Assembly: GCF_030272615.1 (NCBI RefSeq)
Contig: NC_081405.1
Coordinates: 157,901,954 to 157,965,953, forward strand
Reading direction: 5' to 3'
Length of the DNA: 64,000 nt
DNA from: Cryptomeria japonica
Taxonomy: Eukaryota > Streptophyta > Pinopsida > Cupressales > Cupressaceae
Numbering within the stretch: position 1 is the stretch's first letter; the number at the start of each line of letters is the position of its first letter. The translations under genes were made by a program, and so were the position numbers. A model generated the notes under the pieces. The model worked only from the letters and a program-made list of their open reading frames with translations, was not told where the DNA came from and did no database searches. This document shows, piece by piece, positions 1 to 12,232 of the stretch.

Positions 1-329
1 TCAAATTCAAGTTCACTGGTAATTTATACGAGACAGATGATATGTTTTTGCTCTTCATGCATGTATTGTTTGTGGGAAGAATGTGAATCAGAAGAGTGGG
101 TTGACAAATGGTCTTGTAGACCGTTGGTTCCCATTGATTCATATCAAATTCCCAAAGCACTACAATTGAGCTAGATGGAGACATCAGTGGATTTTGACCA
201 TGTATCTGACCTAGTGGATTCAGGTGATTTTTTGAGTTAATTTTTTTGCAAGTATTCTTTTTGGTTCATTTTGTTGTACATCATACTTTATTTTTGGTAT
301 TAATTAACACTTTATAAAATGCAGGTCAT

Positions 330-709
330 GTGTATGCAGTTGTTGCAGAAGAGAATAATGAAGAAGGAACAGATTACTATTTGTGTCATTCTATTGAGCC
401 TAAAAGAAAATTGACAACCACAATCATTGACAGAGAGGGTATTGAGTACTCAATAGGGTCTGTTGTCGTGACAGGAACATGGCTTCGGAGATACCCTATC
501 AAGAATTCTATGTTTGGTTGTTCGAGGACTTTGAAACACACAAACATATTCTTCATTTATCTAACCTTGTTGTTGCAACAAATATTCATTTGATGAAGTA
601 TCGTGGTAGACCTCATAACAATATTTTATGGAAAGTTCGTGAATTTGACCACAAGGCAATACTTGACACAATATGGGTTAGAGCCGATCCTGAAGGCTCA
701 CTTGATTGA
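330..709 (+). pseudogene. Unidentified ORF relic
   Basis: Two overlapping frames (330-593 and 479-709) read like one protein region of about 120 residues. The first holds VVAEENNEEGTDYYLCHSIE and ends near VVVTGTWL; the second continues with FYVWLFEDFETHKH and KYRGRPHNNILWKVREF. The composition looks like real coding sequence, but no family is recognised and no start, promoter or splice site is convincing. A candidate acceptor (tgcag) lies just before 330, after a T-rich stretch, so this may be an internal exon. Weakly coding sequence to the left (60-230) suggests more of the same gene upstream of the window. Confidence 0.35.
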
Positions 710-779
710 TTCTACGGTTCATAGTAGAATGATTTCGAGAATTTTGTATAAATCGTCGATGAATTGTTCTATATTCATT

Positions 780-1120
780 TTTTGTATATATAAATGCCCA
801 TGAGTTGATTTTTACATGTTTAGGGGCATAATTGTGTATATTTGAGTGGCAATGAGCTGATTTGTACATATGTACATGCCAAATTTTGTATATTAAAATG
901 GCGATGAGCTGAATCACACATATTGTAATGCTAAATTTTGTATAAAAGCCCATGAGATGATTTGTATATTAAAATGGCGATGAGCTGAATCACATTAATT
1001 GTAATGCCAAATTTTGTATAAAAGCCCATGAGATTATTTGTAAGACAATTTTTTGTATAATCAAATAGCCAAGAGCTAATTTGACCATATTTAGAGGCAA
1101 ATTTTTGAATAATATGTGAC
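780..1120. repeat. 75-bp degenerate tandem repeat
   Basis: A unit beginning aaaatggcgatgagctgaat starts at 896 and again at 971, a period of 75 bp with only a few differences. Older, more diverged copies (gagctgatttgtacat, gccaagagctaatttg) flank it on both sides. The array directly follows the end of the ORF relic at 709. No coding potential is credited here. Confidence 0.7.
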
Positions 1121-1349
1121 AATATTTTGTGACTATTTTGTGTGTCAATGTTTTGTGACTATGTTTTGAGTATATGTGATCTGTCCCTGGTCAATCATGA
1201 GCATTCTTGATTCTTGTATAATCATGGATAATTATTTGAGTCATTATCGGGTCATAGGGGTGATAGATTGAGACTAGATACAATTTGAGCAAAAATTGTC
1301 ATTGTTGTCAAAAAAATTGTCAAAAACGTTGTCAAGCAACTTCTACATT

Positions 1350-1832
1350 GCGTCAGTAGGGTATGACTCTCGATGTTCTGGTTCTTTGGGATGCATGACA
1401 GGGGCATTCCTAGTGTAAACATGCCCACCCAGATGCACTTGCGACGTCTGTTTGTGCACACGAGGAACAAAATCAATTCTAGCCAATCTTGCAACTTTTC
1501 CTTGCAAGCAACTGACGGTTTTTTGAGCAGGCAAAAAAATGCTACTAATTGAAAATGGCTCCGATTCATCAAAAATCGAGATAGGCCATTGTAGAGGAGC
1601 CTCATGCGACCCCACGGGATCAAACAGATTGACCGTATGTGTCGTGGATTGGAAGAAACAGTCAATCAAATTTTGACAATTTTTTGGACTCAGGGCACTT
1701 GAGAGATCGCATCAGTAGGGTATGACTCTCGACATTTTGGTCCTTTGGGATGCATGACAGGGGCATGCCCAGCGTAAACCTACCCACCCGGACGCACTCA
1801 CGATGTTGGTTTGTGCACACGAGGAACAAAAT
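1350..1832. repeat. Pair of 124-bp direct repeats
   Basis: Bases 1350-1473 and 1709-1832 are near-identical direct copies: both begin gc(g/a)tcagtagggtatgac and both end cacgaggaacaaaat. They are separated by 235 bp. Short minus-strand reading frames across both copies are similar only because the DNA is duplicated. No family is recognised; this could be the end region of an unidentified repeat element. Confidence 0.75.
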
Positions 1833-1897
1833 TTGACCATTGCGAGCATGAGGGTGCTCTCGCACCAAACACATTGTTGTTTAAATTTATATTGTCG

Positions 1898-2187
1898 ATT
1901 TTTGTTGTTTATATTCATATTGTTAATTACATATGCAAATATTCATTTAAATTTATAAAAGGGCAGCCACCAAATATAGCGAATACACAATAATGAACTG
2001 AATACAAGGAGTTTTGTAGGGTTAATTCAACATTTTAGAAATTTTATCAAATCATATTCCACGATTGCAATGCTTTATATCATATATTTTTGTTGTTTAT
2101 ATTCATATTGTTGATTACATATGCAAATATTCATTTAAATTTATAAAAGGACAACCACAAAATACAACGAATGCAAAATAATGAACT
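1898..2187. repeat. Pair of 102-bp direct repeats
   Basis: Bases 1898-1999 and 2086-2187 share a near-identical 102-bp sequence starting atttttgttgtttatattc and ending aataatgaact, with a period of 188 bp. From 2188 to 2368 nothing else is recognised. Confidence 0.75.
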
Positions 2188-2368
2188 CATTACACATTTA
2201 TTGGATCGAATATCAATATTTTTATATATAAAAAAGGCATGTTTGCCAAGTCAATACAAGTATTACAAAAATGTGGCATATGCCATGTCCAAATCGATAT
2301 ACAATAAAAATGTAGAATATATCTACATGTATTGGTCATTCCATGACCAAAACTAACATTATATGATC

Positions 2369-4992
2369 CTAAACTTCTAGTGGATCATCAAAATCAAGCC
2401 TCTTCGGCGCAGTACGCGACTCTGTAGATGGCTGCAAAACCACAATTCAAAAGCCAAGTTAGAATTATTTTGTAGAAAATAGTTCACAATTAACATCATA
2501 ACTATGCATTTAACTTTAATTCCTTTGAAATTGAAATGTAGATTACCTCATCGGCTGATCTAGGAGCTATTGTCTTCGCTCTCCTCTCCTTGTCACTCTT
2601 AGAAGTTTTCTTGAAGACATACTTAAATTGATCCACCTTATGGTCGTATCGCGAAGGAGTCTATTGTAGATTAAATGTACAATTAATACAATATACTAAC
2701 ATAAATATATCAAAAACACTTAAAAGCTATAATATAGAGAACAATGACGTACCTGTGTCTAAGATGCTTCTCCAATGGACTGAGGATGGCTCACCATCAA
2801 TGTAGAAACTAATGCTATTGCCTATACAAAAAATGTACAAAGATTAAATACAATCAATATAACGATAAGTATTGCAGGTTGAAAATAATTAATTTTACAT
2901 ATCAAACAAAAGTGTACCGGATCCTAAGATGCTTCTCTAGTGCAAGGAGGAGGGTTCGCCATTGACGAAATAGGTATGGATATTTCCTATATGAAAAAAT
3001 TATAAGATTATATATATCACAAGTTCACATGTACGCATGCATATAATTATGAAATCAATAAAATAAAGTAGAGATACATACCTCCGCCCTCTCTTGATCC
3101 GTGGGCGAATCAGGTGCATTCAACATATCCACAAAGCTCAATGGCTGCTGTACATGTAAAATAGACAAAAAACACTAATCAATCTACAAACCCCAACTAA
3201 TACTTGATTTCAACATTTTCAAACAATTGTACAACTAAAAATGTGTTCAATTACCTTCTTCACACGTTTTGGCATCTTTGAGGAATTCTTTTTCTTAGGA
3301 CGAGCCCTAAACGCGGAGGGGGTACCCTAAAAACACAAAATTAACATGAGATATTAGTACAGATAATAAATTAAACATAATTTTAAAAATCTAAAATGAA
3401 ATGACTTGCATATTCCATCAAAACAATACATAAAAAGAGTTGTACAAAATATCATACCATATAGCCTTGCAGGCTAAAATCGATTGCTGAGAGCGTGATA
3501 TCATCAATCTGGGACATTTTGTCCCCTGTCAACACCTACAAACCAGAAATTGGACCAAACATTAAAGATAGTTAGTGTATCTTGTATTTTTTTGAATTCA
3601 AAGTGTACTATTCTATTTTAACATGTTACAAAATTTATACCTCAGGCGTCAAAGTTGCAGCTGTGGTAACTGGGGGAGGTGTATGGGATACCGTTGCTGC
3701 ATCCTAAAATGCATATTATTTGTCTCAATTTAAATCGATGTATAAATGAAAATTCATTTATGTAATTACAAAATTAAAGTGACTGATAAATAAAATGTTA
3801 TGAATTCAAATCAACACACCTGTGTCTGTGGCTCATGGGCAAACACCATGTCCATCAACTCATCTGTCAGCGCAACATCCTCAACCATGTGAGCCTGACA
3901 TCTACAACTGCAAATCGTGGATAGATGATATGAGTATCCATCTGCATCGGCTGCATCATCTATCCCCGAGCATATCCCCAAGTAATTGACACACATACGC
4001 TCGATGGGCTCTCTGTCGCCCTCTAACGGCTCATCATCCAATACAATAGGGTGTTCTAATGATGTCCCATGCTAGATGATGGCACCAGTCAATGTTGTGG
4101 CCGCGTGAGGAGTTTGTAGCTCCATCGACTCTTTCAGCTCTAATGGGACAACCTAATGCACCTTGGGTTTGGGTGCTAGGGGGCAGTGACTCTCCATGGC
4201 TAATCGCCTATGGGCTCTAGGTCTATCTTGGGTAGAGCCACCACATCTACCATGAAACTCTCTCATGTCAAAATAATTTGGGTGCACATTGAGCACAAAC
4301 TCACAATATATTTTTCTCAAAAAATATAATGGCACCTCATAATTATTACAAGGTGGATCGTCAAAGACCATCCACCACCTCTGCCAAAAAAGATTCTTCA
4401 TCTGCACATTGGTACACCAATGTATGGGAAACCTCTTTGCATTAGGAGGTAATGACTAACCAGTTTTGGGGTTAACAAAAAGGGCAGATATTTGTTGTTT
4501 AGAAATATTTTTGTTTTTAACTTCATCGTATGATAGCCCATTGGCATAGAATTGATGACACCTATCCCTAAAGCTTCCCCATTTGGTAATTTCTGTGGAA
4601 ACAGCTATGGCACCACTAGCTAATGTTTCTAGGCTAGTGGCGAGGGATTGATGATGGTCAAGTTCATAAGTTTTCAATTTTACAATCAGTCTATTGATTT
4701 TGGATGTATTTTGCCCTAAATGATTAATTAATTCTTTCTGTGTTTCAGCTGTGCGGTCAAAAGGAGGAATTGGGGGTTGTTCTTGTGTGTTTTCAGGAGG
4801 TGCATTTGGTTGTTTATATGGGTTTTTAGGAGGTGCATTTGGTTGTTCTTGTTTTGGATTAGAAGAATCTGGTTTTTGAAACAAAAAATGAAAAAACCTA
4901 ATCAAAATTAATGAAATTAAATTCAAAGTGTAAAACAAATTGCATAAACTAGAAAGAAAGACAAAAATAAACAAAAACTAACCTTGATCCAT
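2369..4992 (-). pseudogene. Ten-exon gene with five internal amber codons, probably DNA-transposon-borne
   Basis: Reading the minus strand, ten exons can be placed by GT-AG sites: 4992-4983 (ATG), 4868-3820, 3703-3641, 3535-3458, 3326-3255, 3147-3082, 2986-2918, 2821-2753, 2660-2547 and 2431-2369 (TAG stop). The first two exons join in phase 1 and total 1059 nt; every later intron is phase 0. Together they give 551 codons with no frame disruption. Five internal stops are present and all are TAG; each fits a former CAG. The N-terminal part is Pro/Gln-rich with QPNAPP repeats, followed by a helical stretch (LETLASGAIAVSTEITKWG) and a Trp/Cys-rich segment (WQRWWMVFDDPPCNNYEV). The C-terminal exons are short and basic or Pro-rich. 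The two 69-bp exons are related to each other. No family is recognised. Its many small exons and the motif array just upstream suggest an accessory protein of a CACTA-like DNA transposon. Confidence 0.6.
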
Positions 4993-5116
4993 AGCCTGGA
5001 GGACAAATTTAGCACCCCGTTCGCGGTTTAGGTTAGAAAATGGGAAAAAAACAAAGTAAAAAATGCGCTTTTCGGGTAAATGAGGACCCAGTTTTTTTTA
5101 AAAACTTTTTTTATCA

Positions 5117-5327
5117 GGCACCGCGTACGCGGTTTTACTAGGATTATTAGCGCGTACATGCTCATTTTGTTATAAGCAGCACATAGGCACTAATTTTCCT
5201 AGGCGCAACACATACGTGCTTAGTTTCCTAAATGCAGTGCGTACGCGCTACCTTTTCTAGGCTTGGGAAGAACAACCCTAAGCGCATACGTGGGAATTTT
5301 AAATTTTAAAACTGCCTATGTGCTGCC
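5117..5327. repeat. Array of GCGTACGCG-type motifs (subterminal-repeat-like)
   Basis: At least seven variants of a palindrome-like motif (GCGCGTACGCGC / GCACATACGTGC) occur in 210 bp, at about 5117-5134, 5149-5164, 5175-5190, 5201-5220, 5234-5252, 5280-5295 and 5313-5327, in both orientations. They lie 125-335 bp upstream of the ATG of the ten-exon gene. Plant CACTA transposons carry such subterminal arrays as binding sites for their own DNA-binding protein. No CACTA terminus is visible next to the array, so the superfamily is unproven. Confidence 0.6.
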
Positions 5328-5569
5328 TATTTTTCCAAGTTTTTTTTGGGTGGTGTCCACTTTTTTGACCACCATCTTTGTGCACACACCCAGCTACTGA
5401 CATCAAGGTCTTTTTGTCTTAAGTTTTTCCTCTTCCTATGCATTTGCACTTCATAGTCATTAGGGAGATAGACTTCTTTGATTTTGACTAACATCCCTTT
5501 CCAAGAAGAAATGGGTGCTTTACCCATTTTCTTCCTTTCATCTTGCACAAATTTCCACCATGTGAGAGC
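5327..5569 (-). mobile_element. Ty3/gypsy gag remnant, downstream part
   Basis: The minus-strand reading holds ALTWWKFVQDERKKMGK and SWKGMLVKIKEVYLPNDYE, the pattern of the retrotransposon gag domain of Ty3/gypsy elements. It stops abruptly at 5569/5570, where the LTR of the copia element begins. The matching upstream part of the same gag lies on the other side of that insertion, from 16064. The rest of this gypsy element on the left is missing; the motif array abuts it near 5327. It is an old fossil, incomplete. Confidence 0.75.
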
Positions 5570-7065
5570 TGTAAGTTCTGATACTAAAAGTAAAGTACAG
5601 ATGCCAATAGCTAACAAGATGAGAGGGGGGGGTGAATCATACAAACTTAATCTTCCATAAAATCAATAGATTCAACCTCAGTAACTTATACTTCAGTAAT
5701 ATAACCAAAAACTGCTAAACATGCAAACTCATAAACACATAATCATCATAACACATATAACACCAAATTTAATGTGGAAACCCAAATAGGGAAAAAACAC
5801 TATGGGATTTCAGACCCACTAAGAAATATACTCTTCTAGAGTATGCTCGGTTAAAAGAAAATCCTGTTAAAGATTACAAACACATTGCTAGATGTGACCC
5901 GGTTAAGGGATTTCCCTCAGATTTTTTAGGATCTTCACTTTGTTAGAAGTGACCTTGTCAAAGGATTTCAAACACTCATTTAGAATGTCACCTTGCTAGA
6001 GAGTTTACAAATAAGACTATTAAGTCCACTTGGTTAAGAGATTTCCTATCACTTACAAAATAACAGTAATAAAATATATCTGCAACTTCACATCTAAAAT
6101 GCTAAAGTAGATTCCTATTTGCTCAAAACAATCTTGTCATAGGACTTATCTCGTCCCTCTGCTGGGCTCCCTACTCTGTTATTCAAATAGGTCTTCAAGC
6201 TTTTGTGCTCGGTAATCACTATGTAGCATCCTTGTTCTTACACTTGCCTGCATACATTGTTAATCAACAATTTCTTATTTATAAACAATTCTAACCACTT
6301 AATCTCCTTGATCACATTTCCTATGATCAATCTTAACCATCAGATCTTCAATCTTGACTAGGTTCAATGCATCCTTCGATCTGAAAACAATTTACCCTAC
6401 CTAGGGACCTGCATTCCTTTCGTGGAACTTGCACAAGGTTATTGCAGTTCAATCTGCGCTGTAGATATTCCTGTCGATCTTTCATTGCCATAGATCCTTT
6501 AACAAACTTCATGCGCGACATACCAATCATTTATACATCTCCAGCTCATCATTGTCCTTCATTAAATAATGCTTGTATTCATCCAATGTGCTCTGTCATA
6601 ACTCAGTTGCAACTCGGTAAATACTAAACTTTACTCGGTAGACATTCTGCCTTCATTAACCGATATCGATAACCTTAGGGTTTACCGACTAGGTTCTTTG
6701 CTCGGTAACATAGTATAGTATTAACCTTACAATCAACAACATATGTAGGATATCAAAACAATCTAAACATCATGATCTCATCATTGTCTAACTCGGTAAT
6801 AGTTGCCCATTGAATATCTTATTCCTCCTCCTTCTTATCACATTCTTTCTGTGTCTTTTACCAACATCTTAATTCTCTTCAAATCAATCTTCTCAAGATA
6901 TGGCAACATCATACTGAATCAGATAATCAATTTCTTGACATCAATGACAAAATAATGTTATAAAGATAGTTATCATCCTTCTTTAGGTATATCAATAATC
7001 TTCAACAACCTTCTCAATATCCTTACTGAATATCAACAATCTTTCTTTCTATTGAAATGCCAACA
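5570..7065 (-). repeat. Copia 3' LTR
   Basis: On the plus strand it starts TGTAAGTTCTGATAC and ends GAAATGCCAACA, so it has TG...CA ends on both strands. It matches 14556-16063 along its whole length apart from small indels and scattered substitutions. Confidence 0.92.
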
Positions 7066-7452
7066 ATCTCCCCCTTTGGCATTGATGGCAAAACCAACTT
7101 TTAAATGGTAATACCAACAAGATATTCAAATTGATTCAGATTCAAATTGCTGTTAGACTTCTCCTGAAGCCTTCTCCCTTATATTCTTCTCCCCCTATCA
7201 TTAGTCTTCTGTCTTCATTTGGGATTTTACCATTTAGTCTTCTCCCCCTTTGACAACAATACCAAAAAGTAGAAGAACTAAATCATGATTTCTTCTTCTG
7301 TGAAGTGATTTGCCTTGATGTGTATCATTTCAGTCTCGGTCTGAGAACTTGTCTCTATTCACTATTCCCTGCACACCTTTAGAAAACCTTCTAAAGTGCA
7401 TAAATCAGCATCAATCCACACATAATATTTTGTAGATTCATCGAATTGATGT

Positions 7453-8832
7453 TGTAGTCACATAAATCTGTCCATTTTAATTAAATGAATATTTTGTATT
7501 TATTTGATTAAAAATCCACTAGCCATTAGTTAATTAAATTAATATTTAATTAATTTATTCCCAAAACATTCTTCTATTAATTAAATAAATTATTCAATTT
7601 ATTTTAATTAATTCATTAAATCAAATTCCAATCAATTAAATAAATAAAATCTATTTATTTAATTAAAATCCCCTTTTCCTCTTTTAAATAAATTAAATAA
7701 AAATATTTATTTAAATCATTATCCCCCCCCCCCCCCCCCCCACTTGCATTTTCCTACAAATGCAACTTGCACACATTTATTGAAATAAATGAATTTTTAT
7801 TTTAAATAAAATCCTATTTTCCCTCACCCACCAAATCCACTTGCAAAATCTAATCCCCTTCTAGATTCTTCTAACTCCTTCCTAATTAGCCTAATCCATC
7901 CCCTAATTATTGTCACATTCCTAAGCAAAATGGAGTCACTTCTCAAAGACTCCAAAGTCTTTGAAAAGCATTTAATGCTTTGTGTGTTCAACAAATTAAC
8001 CCCCAAAGTCTTACAAGACCACTAATGGCTCTTACATGACCATTTATGGTTATTTCAAACTTGTCCCCCCAAACATTTATTGTTTTGACCATATTCATCC
8101 ATTTCACATTTGCACAAGAGTTTATCCATTGGATAAAAGCTTTATTCTTTGAATAAAGAGTTTATTCATTCAACCAACCTTGACTCTAAAATCCCAAGGT
8201 CATATCAGGCATTTAATGCTTATTCCCTCCCCTCTCAACCTATCTCACATTGACACTTGTCATCCTGGGATTGGGTTGAAAGCCCTCACATGGATTTGAA
8301 ATCATTCAATCCTGACCCTTGTTGAGATTGCTCAATCTCAACCATCCATTGCTCCATTTTTCCTATAAATAGAGCCCATTTGTTCATAATCCAGATCTGA
8401 AAAACTTGCATGCATTTAAGCTATAGGCATTTTTAGAGAGCATTTTAGCATAATCAACTAATATCTTATCATTTTGGTTAAAATATATCATTTTAGCATC
8501 AATAGCATAGCATTAGCTTTTCATTTCACATTTAGAGCTATACTACAATCTCAATCCTCCATAAGCATCCATAGTGCAAAAAGCTGCTGAGAGCTACACT
8601 ATTTTGGAACTTGGAGAGGAGAGGAACAAGGGAGAAGAAACTAAGAGCATGTTAGGAGGTATTTGAAGATGCCTCATCATGTTTACTTTGATAGTTAAAT
8701 ATGCTTGCATGTTTTTAGTGTCTCGCTTGGTATGCCTTTTTAGATTAGTTTTTGATTGACTAACACTAACGGTTTCGTGTATTTTGTGTTATTTGTCATT
8801 TGCTAACCTTGTGCCATTTAGGAGGGCACCAG
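7453..8832 (+). repeat. LTR of the Tat-type family inserted in the copia element
   Basis: It starts TGTAGTCACATAAATC, the same start as the LTRs of the Tat element at 46808 and 53065, and contains the same AT-rich ttaattaaataaatt blocks. It ends at GGGCACCA; the flanks GATGT (7448-7452) and GATGC (8833-8837) resemble a target duplication. No internal coding region accompanies it, so it is read as a solo LTR inserted between the copia RNase H and the copia 3' LTR. A run of about 20 C residues lies near 7722-7741. Confidence 0.7.
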
Positions 8833-9130
8833 ATGCTTTCACCAAACTCTGCCAGTGAGTAGAAGATAGGGGTAGGACCCCTAACTTGCTTCTGAGATAC
8901 TCAAAAGTGTCCCTTAGCAGTGGCTTTGTGAAGATGTCTGCTAATTGCTCCTTTGAACTAATATATTCCAGCACAACTTTCTTCTCTTGAACTTCTTCTC
9001 TGAGGTAATGATACTTTATAGATATATGCTTTGTCTTAGAGTGCATTACTGGATTCTTTGAAATGTTAATGGCACTAGTATTATCACATAATATAGTTAT
9101 TGGTGTAGCTAGGAATCTAGAAATCATCAA
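8833..9130 (-). mobile_element. Copia RNase H, C-terminal part
   Basis: The minus strand reads ITILCDNTSAINISKNPV, HSKTKHISIKYHYLREEV and SSKEQLADIFTKPL, the conserved end of copia RNase H. It belongs to the copia element and is separated from the reverse transcriptase part by the insertion at about 9130-10551. Confidence 0.85.
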
Positions 9131-10551
9131 AGCAATAACAAATTGGTCTAGCTCAATCACGAAAGCTAAATGAAATGATAACAATCCTAAAAACACTCAA
9201 TAAAGACATGAAAACAAGACATCAATTCAAACGCAAACCATTGCAAACTTGAATGTCTCCTTCATTTGGCTCCATTGTCCTTCTTTCTCCTTCAAATAGC
9301 TTTGTTTGTGGATCTCACCTACTAGTGCATAAGCATGATGTGAAAGCAAGTAGACAAGATAGTAGCGCAAGAATACTCGAAGCGTGATTGATTCGACCAG
9401 GGATCAGGGACCTTGATTGAAGAAATTCATCCAATTTATAGACAAATTGGAGAAAAGATCAAATTAGCATGAAGAGATTCAAATGGAAATTGCAAATCAA
9501 GAATGACAAATATGACAAATTTGCACTTTCTATGCAAGATTGATTGATTGATAATTTTGACAAAATTATGACAAATTTCTATGTCAAAATTGATTGATTG
9601 TCAATTATGACAAATTATGACAACTTGAAATGTCATTCCCATGAAATTAGGAGAAAAATAGGAGAAAATAGATGAATTAGATGAATTAGAAATTAGGAAA
9701 TTAGGAATTAGAAATTGGGAATTAGGAAAAATTAGAAAATGAGGAAATTAGGAATTAAGTGAATTAATTAACAATTTTTCATTTATTAATTAATTCACAA
9801 AGAGGGAGGAATTAGTTAGCCAATTAAATAAACATTTAATTGCGATGAGAAGACTTAGGATAAATAAACTATTTAACCTAGAGGGAGAAATGACAAACAA
9901 GGTTAAATGAATATATCATGAAACCCTAGAAGATGAATTAGAGATGCAAGAATGACAATTAGGCCCTGACAAAAGATAATTGATGTCGATTTGATTTGAT
10001 CATGATTCTGACTTGATAAAGGACCAATGCTGACGAATGATTTGATTGATAAATGCACCAATTGATGAGGAACAATGACTAATTGATCCAAATTGACATG
10101 ATTGAGAAGACGACGATCGATCGATGATAAATCGATCGCAAAATGACAAAGTTGACAAGAGGACAAGGATCGATGATAAAATAGATTGCAAAATGACAAG
10201 ATTGAAAATGACCACGATCAATGACAAATCGATCGCCAAATGATAAGATTGATAAGAGGACAAAACCCTAATTAGGATTGATGATGTCCAAAATGATGAC
10301 AAATGAGCACGCACATTGATGCGATAGGATAAGATCGATCAAAATCATGACTAAAGATTGTTGTCGACAAGACCAAATTTGAAAGTGAGACGAATGAAGA
10401 ATGCAGAAGAATGACTCGATGCTCGCAAATGATAAAGACCAAGTGCGAATCATAGGAGAAATGTTAATGCGACGCAAAAACCCTAAAATAAGGCAATGCG
10501 CAAATGTTAAAGTATGACTCTGCAAGCGTTGACCATTTTTAGACGTCTACA
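9130..10551 (-). repeat. Insertion inside copia RNase H, LTR-like
   Basis: About 1.4 kb of non-coding sequence separates the two parts of the copia RNase H. Its right edge on the plus strand is ...AGACGTCTACA (so TGTAGACGTCT on the minus strand), a plausible LTR start; the left edge is uncertain within a few tens of bases. Inside are an A-rich stretch of gaattaggaaattagg variants (9650-9760) and a roughly 65-70-bp repeat built on gatcgatgataaatcgatcg with gcaaaatgacaag (10100-10270). Short reading frames in it are not credible genes. Confidence 0.6.
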
Positions 10552-10757
10552 ACTGGCTTGGTAACTTTCTCATTTATACCTTCCAATAGTTGTTTGATCT
10601 ATGCTATATTGGTACAATTCAATGCTACAGCAACATATTCAGCTTCTGTTGTTGACTGTGAGATACATCCTTGTTTCTTGCTAAGCCAACTTACTAGTCT
10701 TTCTCCTAAAAAGAAAGCTCCACCACTTGTGCTTTTCCTATCATCAATGTTGCCTGC

Positions 10758-11831
10758 CTAATCAGCATCAGTATAAACTTTTAAATCAAAATCATTTCTC
10801 TTTTCATATACTAAGCCATAATCTTCGGTGCCTCTTAGGTATCTAAAAATTCTCTTGATTGTTGTCATATGGGTTTCCTTGGGATCTACAGAGAATCTTG
10901 CAACAATACCTACTACATGTGCTATATCTGGTCTACTATGCACAACATATTGCAACTTCCCAATCATAGATCGGTAAAGTGTCTCATCAACAGATGCAAA
11001 TTCATCATTCTTTGATAGTTTACAGTTAGTAGTCATAGGAGTACTTACTGGTTTAGAATCCTCCATTCCAAATTTCTTCAAGATTTCCTTTATGTACTTG
11101 GATTGAGTAATGAAAATCTCATCTTTCATTTGCAGTATCTGTAAACCTATAAAATACTTTATCTCACCGATTAATGACATCTCAAATTCTTTGCTCATTT
11201 CATTTCCAAAGTTCTTGCATAAGGAGTCATTACCACAAAAAATAATATCATCAACAAATATGGCTGAGATCAGTATACCATTGTTCTCATCATTCTTCAT
11301 GTACATATTGTTGTTTTCACTTGTCCTTATAAAACCAATCTTGATTAAGTAAGAGTGTAGTCTTTCATACCATGCTCTAGGTGCTTGTTTCAGACCATAT
11401 AAAGCTTTGCTTAGTTTACATACCTGATCTTTACTCTTGTCTTCAACAAATCCTTCAGGTTGTTCAATATAAACTTCTTCTTCTAATATACCATTCAAAA
11501 ATATAGATTTAACATCCATTTGATATACCTTGAAATTTTTGAAAGCAGCATATGCCAACAATGTTCTTACTCCCTCAAGTCTAGCCACAGGTGCAAAAGT
11601 CTCACCATAATCTATTCCTTCTTCTTGAGCATAACCTTTGCAAACTAGTCTTGCTTTGTTGCGAATGACCTCACCTTTTTCATTTAGCTTGTTTATGAAA
11701 ATCCACTTTGTACCGATTACATTTTCATCCTTCAGTCTTGGGATCAGTGTCCATGTGTCATTCATCTTGATTTGATCAATCTCTTCTATCATAGCATTTA
11801 CCCAATCTTCACTGTTAAATGCCTCTTTCAC
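10758..11831 (-). mobile_element. Copia reverse transcriptase
   Basis: A long open stretch of 357 codons reads WVNAMIEEIDQIKMNDTW, WIFINKLNEKGEVIRNKARL, QPEGFVEDKSK, LYGLKQAPRAWYE and the catalytic IFVDDIIF, then HSRPDIAHVVG. This is the standard Ty1/copia reverse transcriptase order. It is part of the element at 5570-16063. Confidence 0.92.
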
Positions 11832-12232
11832 TATTCTCAGTTCAAATTCAGATATTAGGCACGTGTTCTATCTCAGTTTGTTGCTTGTCATCACTGGATC
11901 ATCCTTATCTCCTATAAGCTAACTTGATGCGTGATGTCTTTTGACATATTTGGCTAATATAGGCTCGATAGGTTCTGTATGATCTTCTCATCACTCGGTA
12001 ACTAGACATTATCTTCATTTTCTTCAGCAGCTTTCTTGGTAGGACTTCTCAGTTGAACATAAACAAATTCTTCATAATCTTCTGGTTCTTTGGAATTTCC
12101 TTCATCATTTCTTTTTACAAATTCATCAATTTTCACATTTGCACTTTCCACTATTTTGTTAGATGATTTGATTAGACATTTAAATGCTTCACTTCTAGAA
12201 GAATAACCAAGAAATGTTCCTTCTTCACTTTT

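Noticed and set aside
4869-4974. Hydrophobic N-terminus (MFIFVFLSSLCNLFYTLNLI) that looks like a signal peptide
   Set aside because: It is translation of the first intron of the ten-exon gene; the true start is the short exon at 4983-4992.
9903-10525. Three overlapping minus-strand frames of 85-104 codons
   Set aside because: They lie in repeated gatcgatgataaatcgatcg sequence of an LTR-like insertion and have repeat-driven composition.
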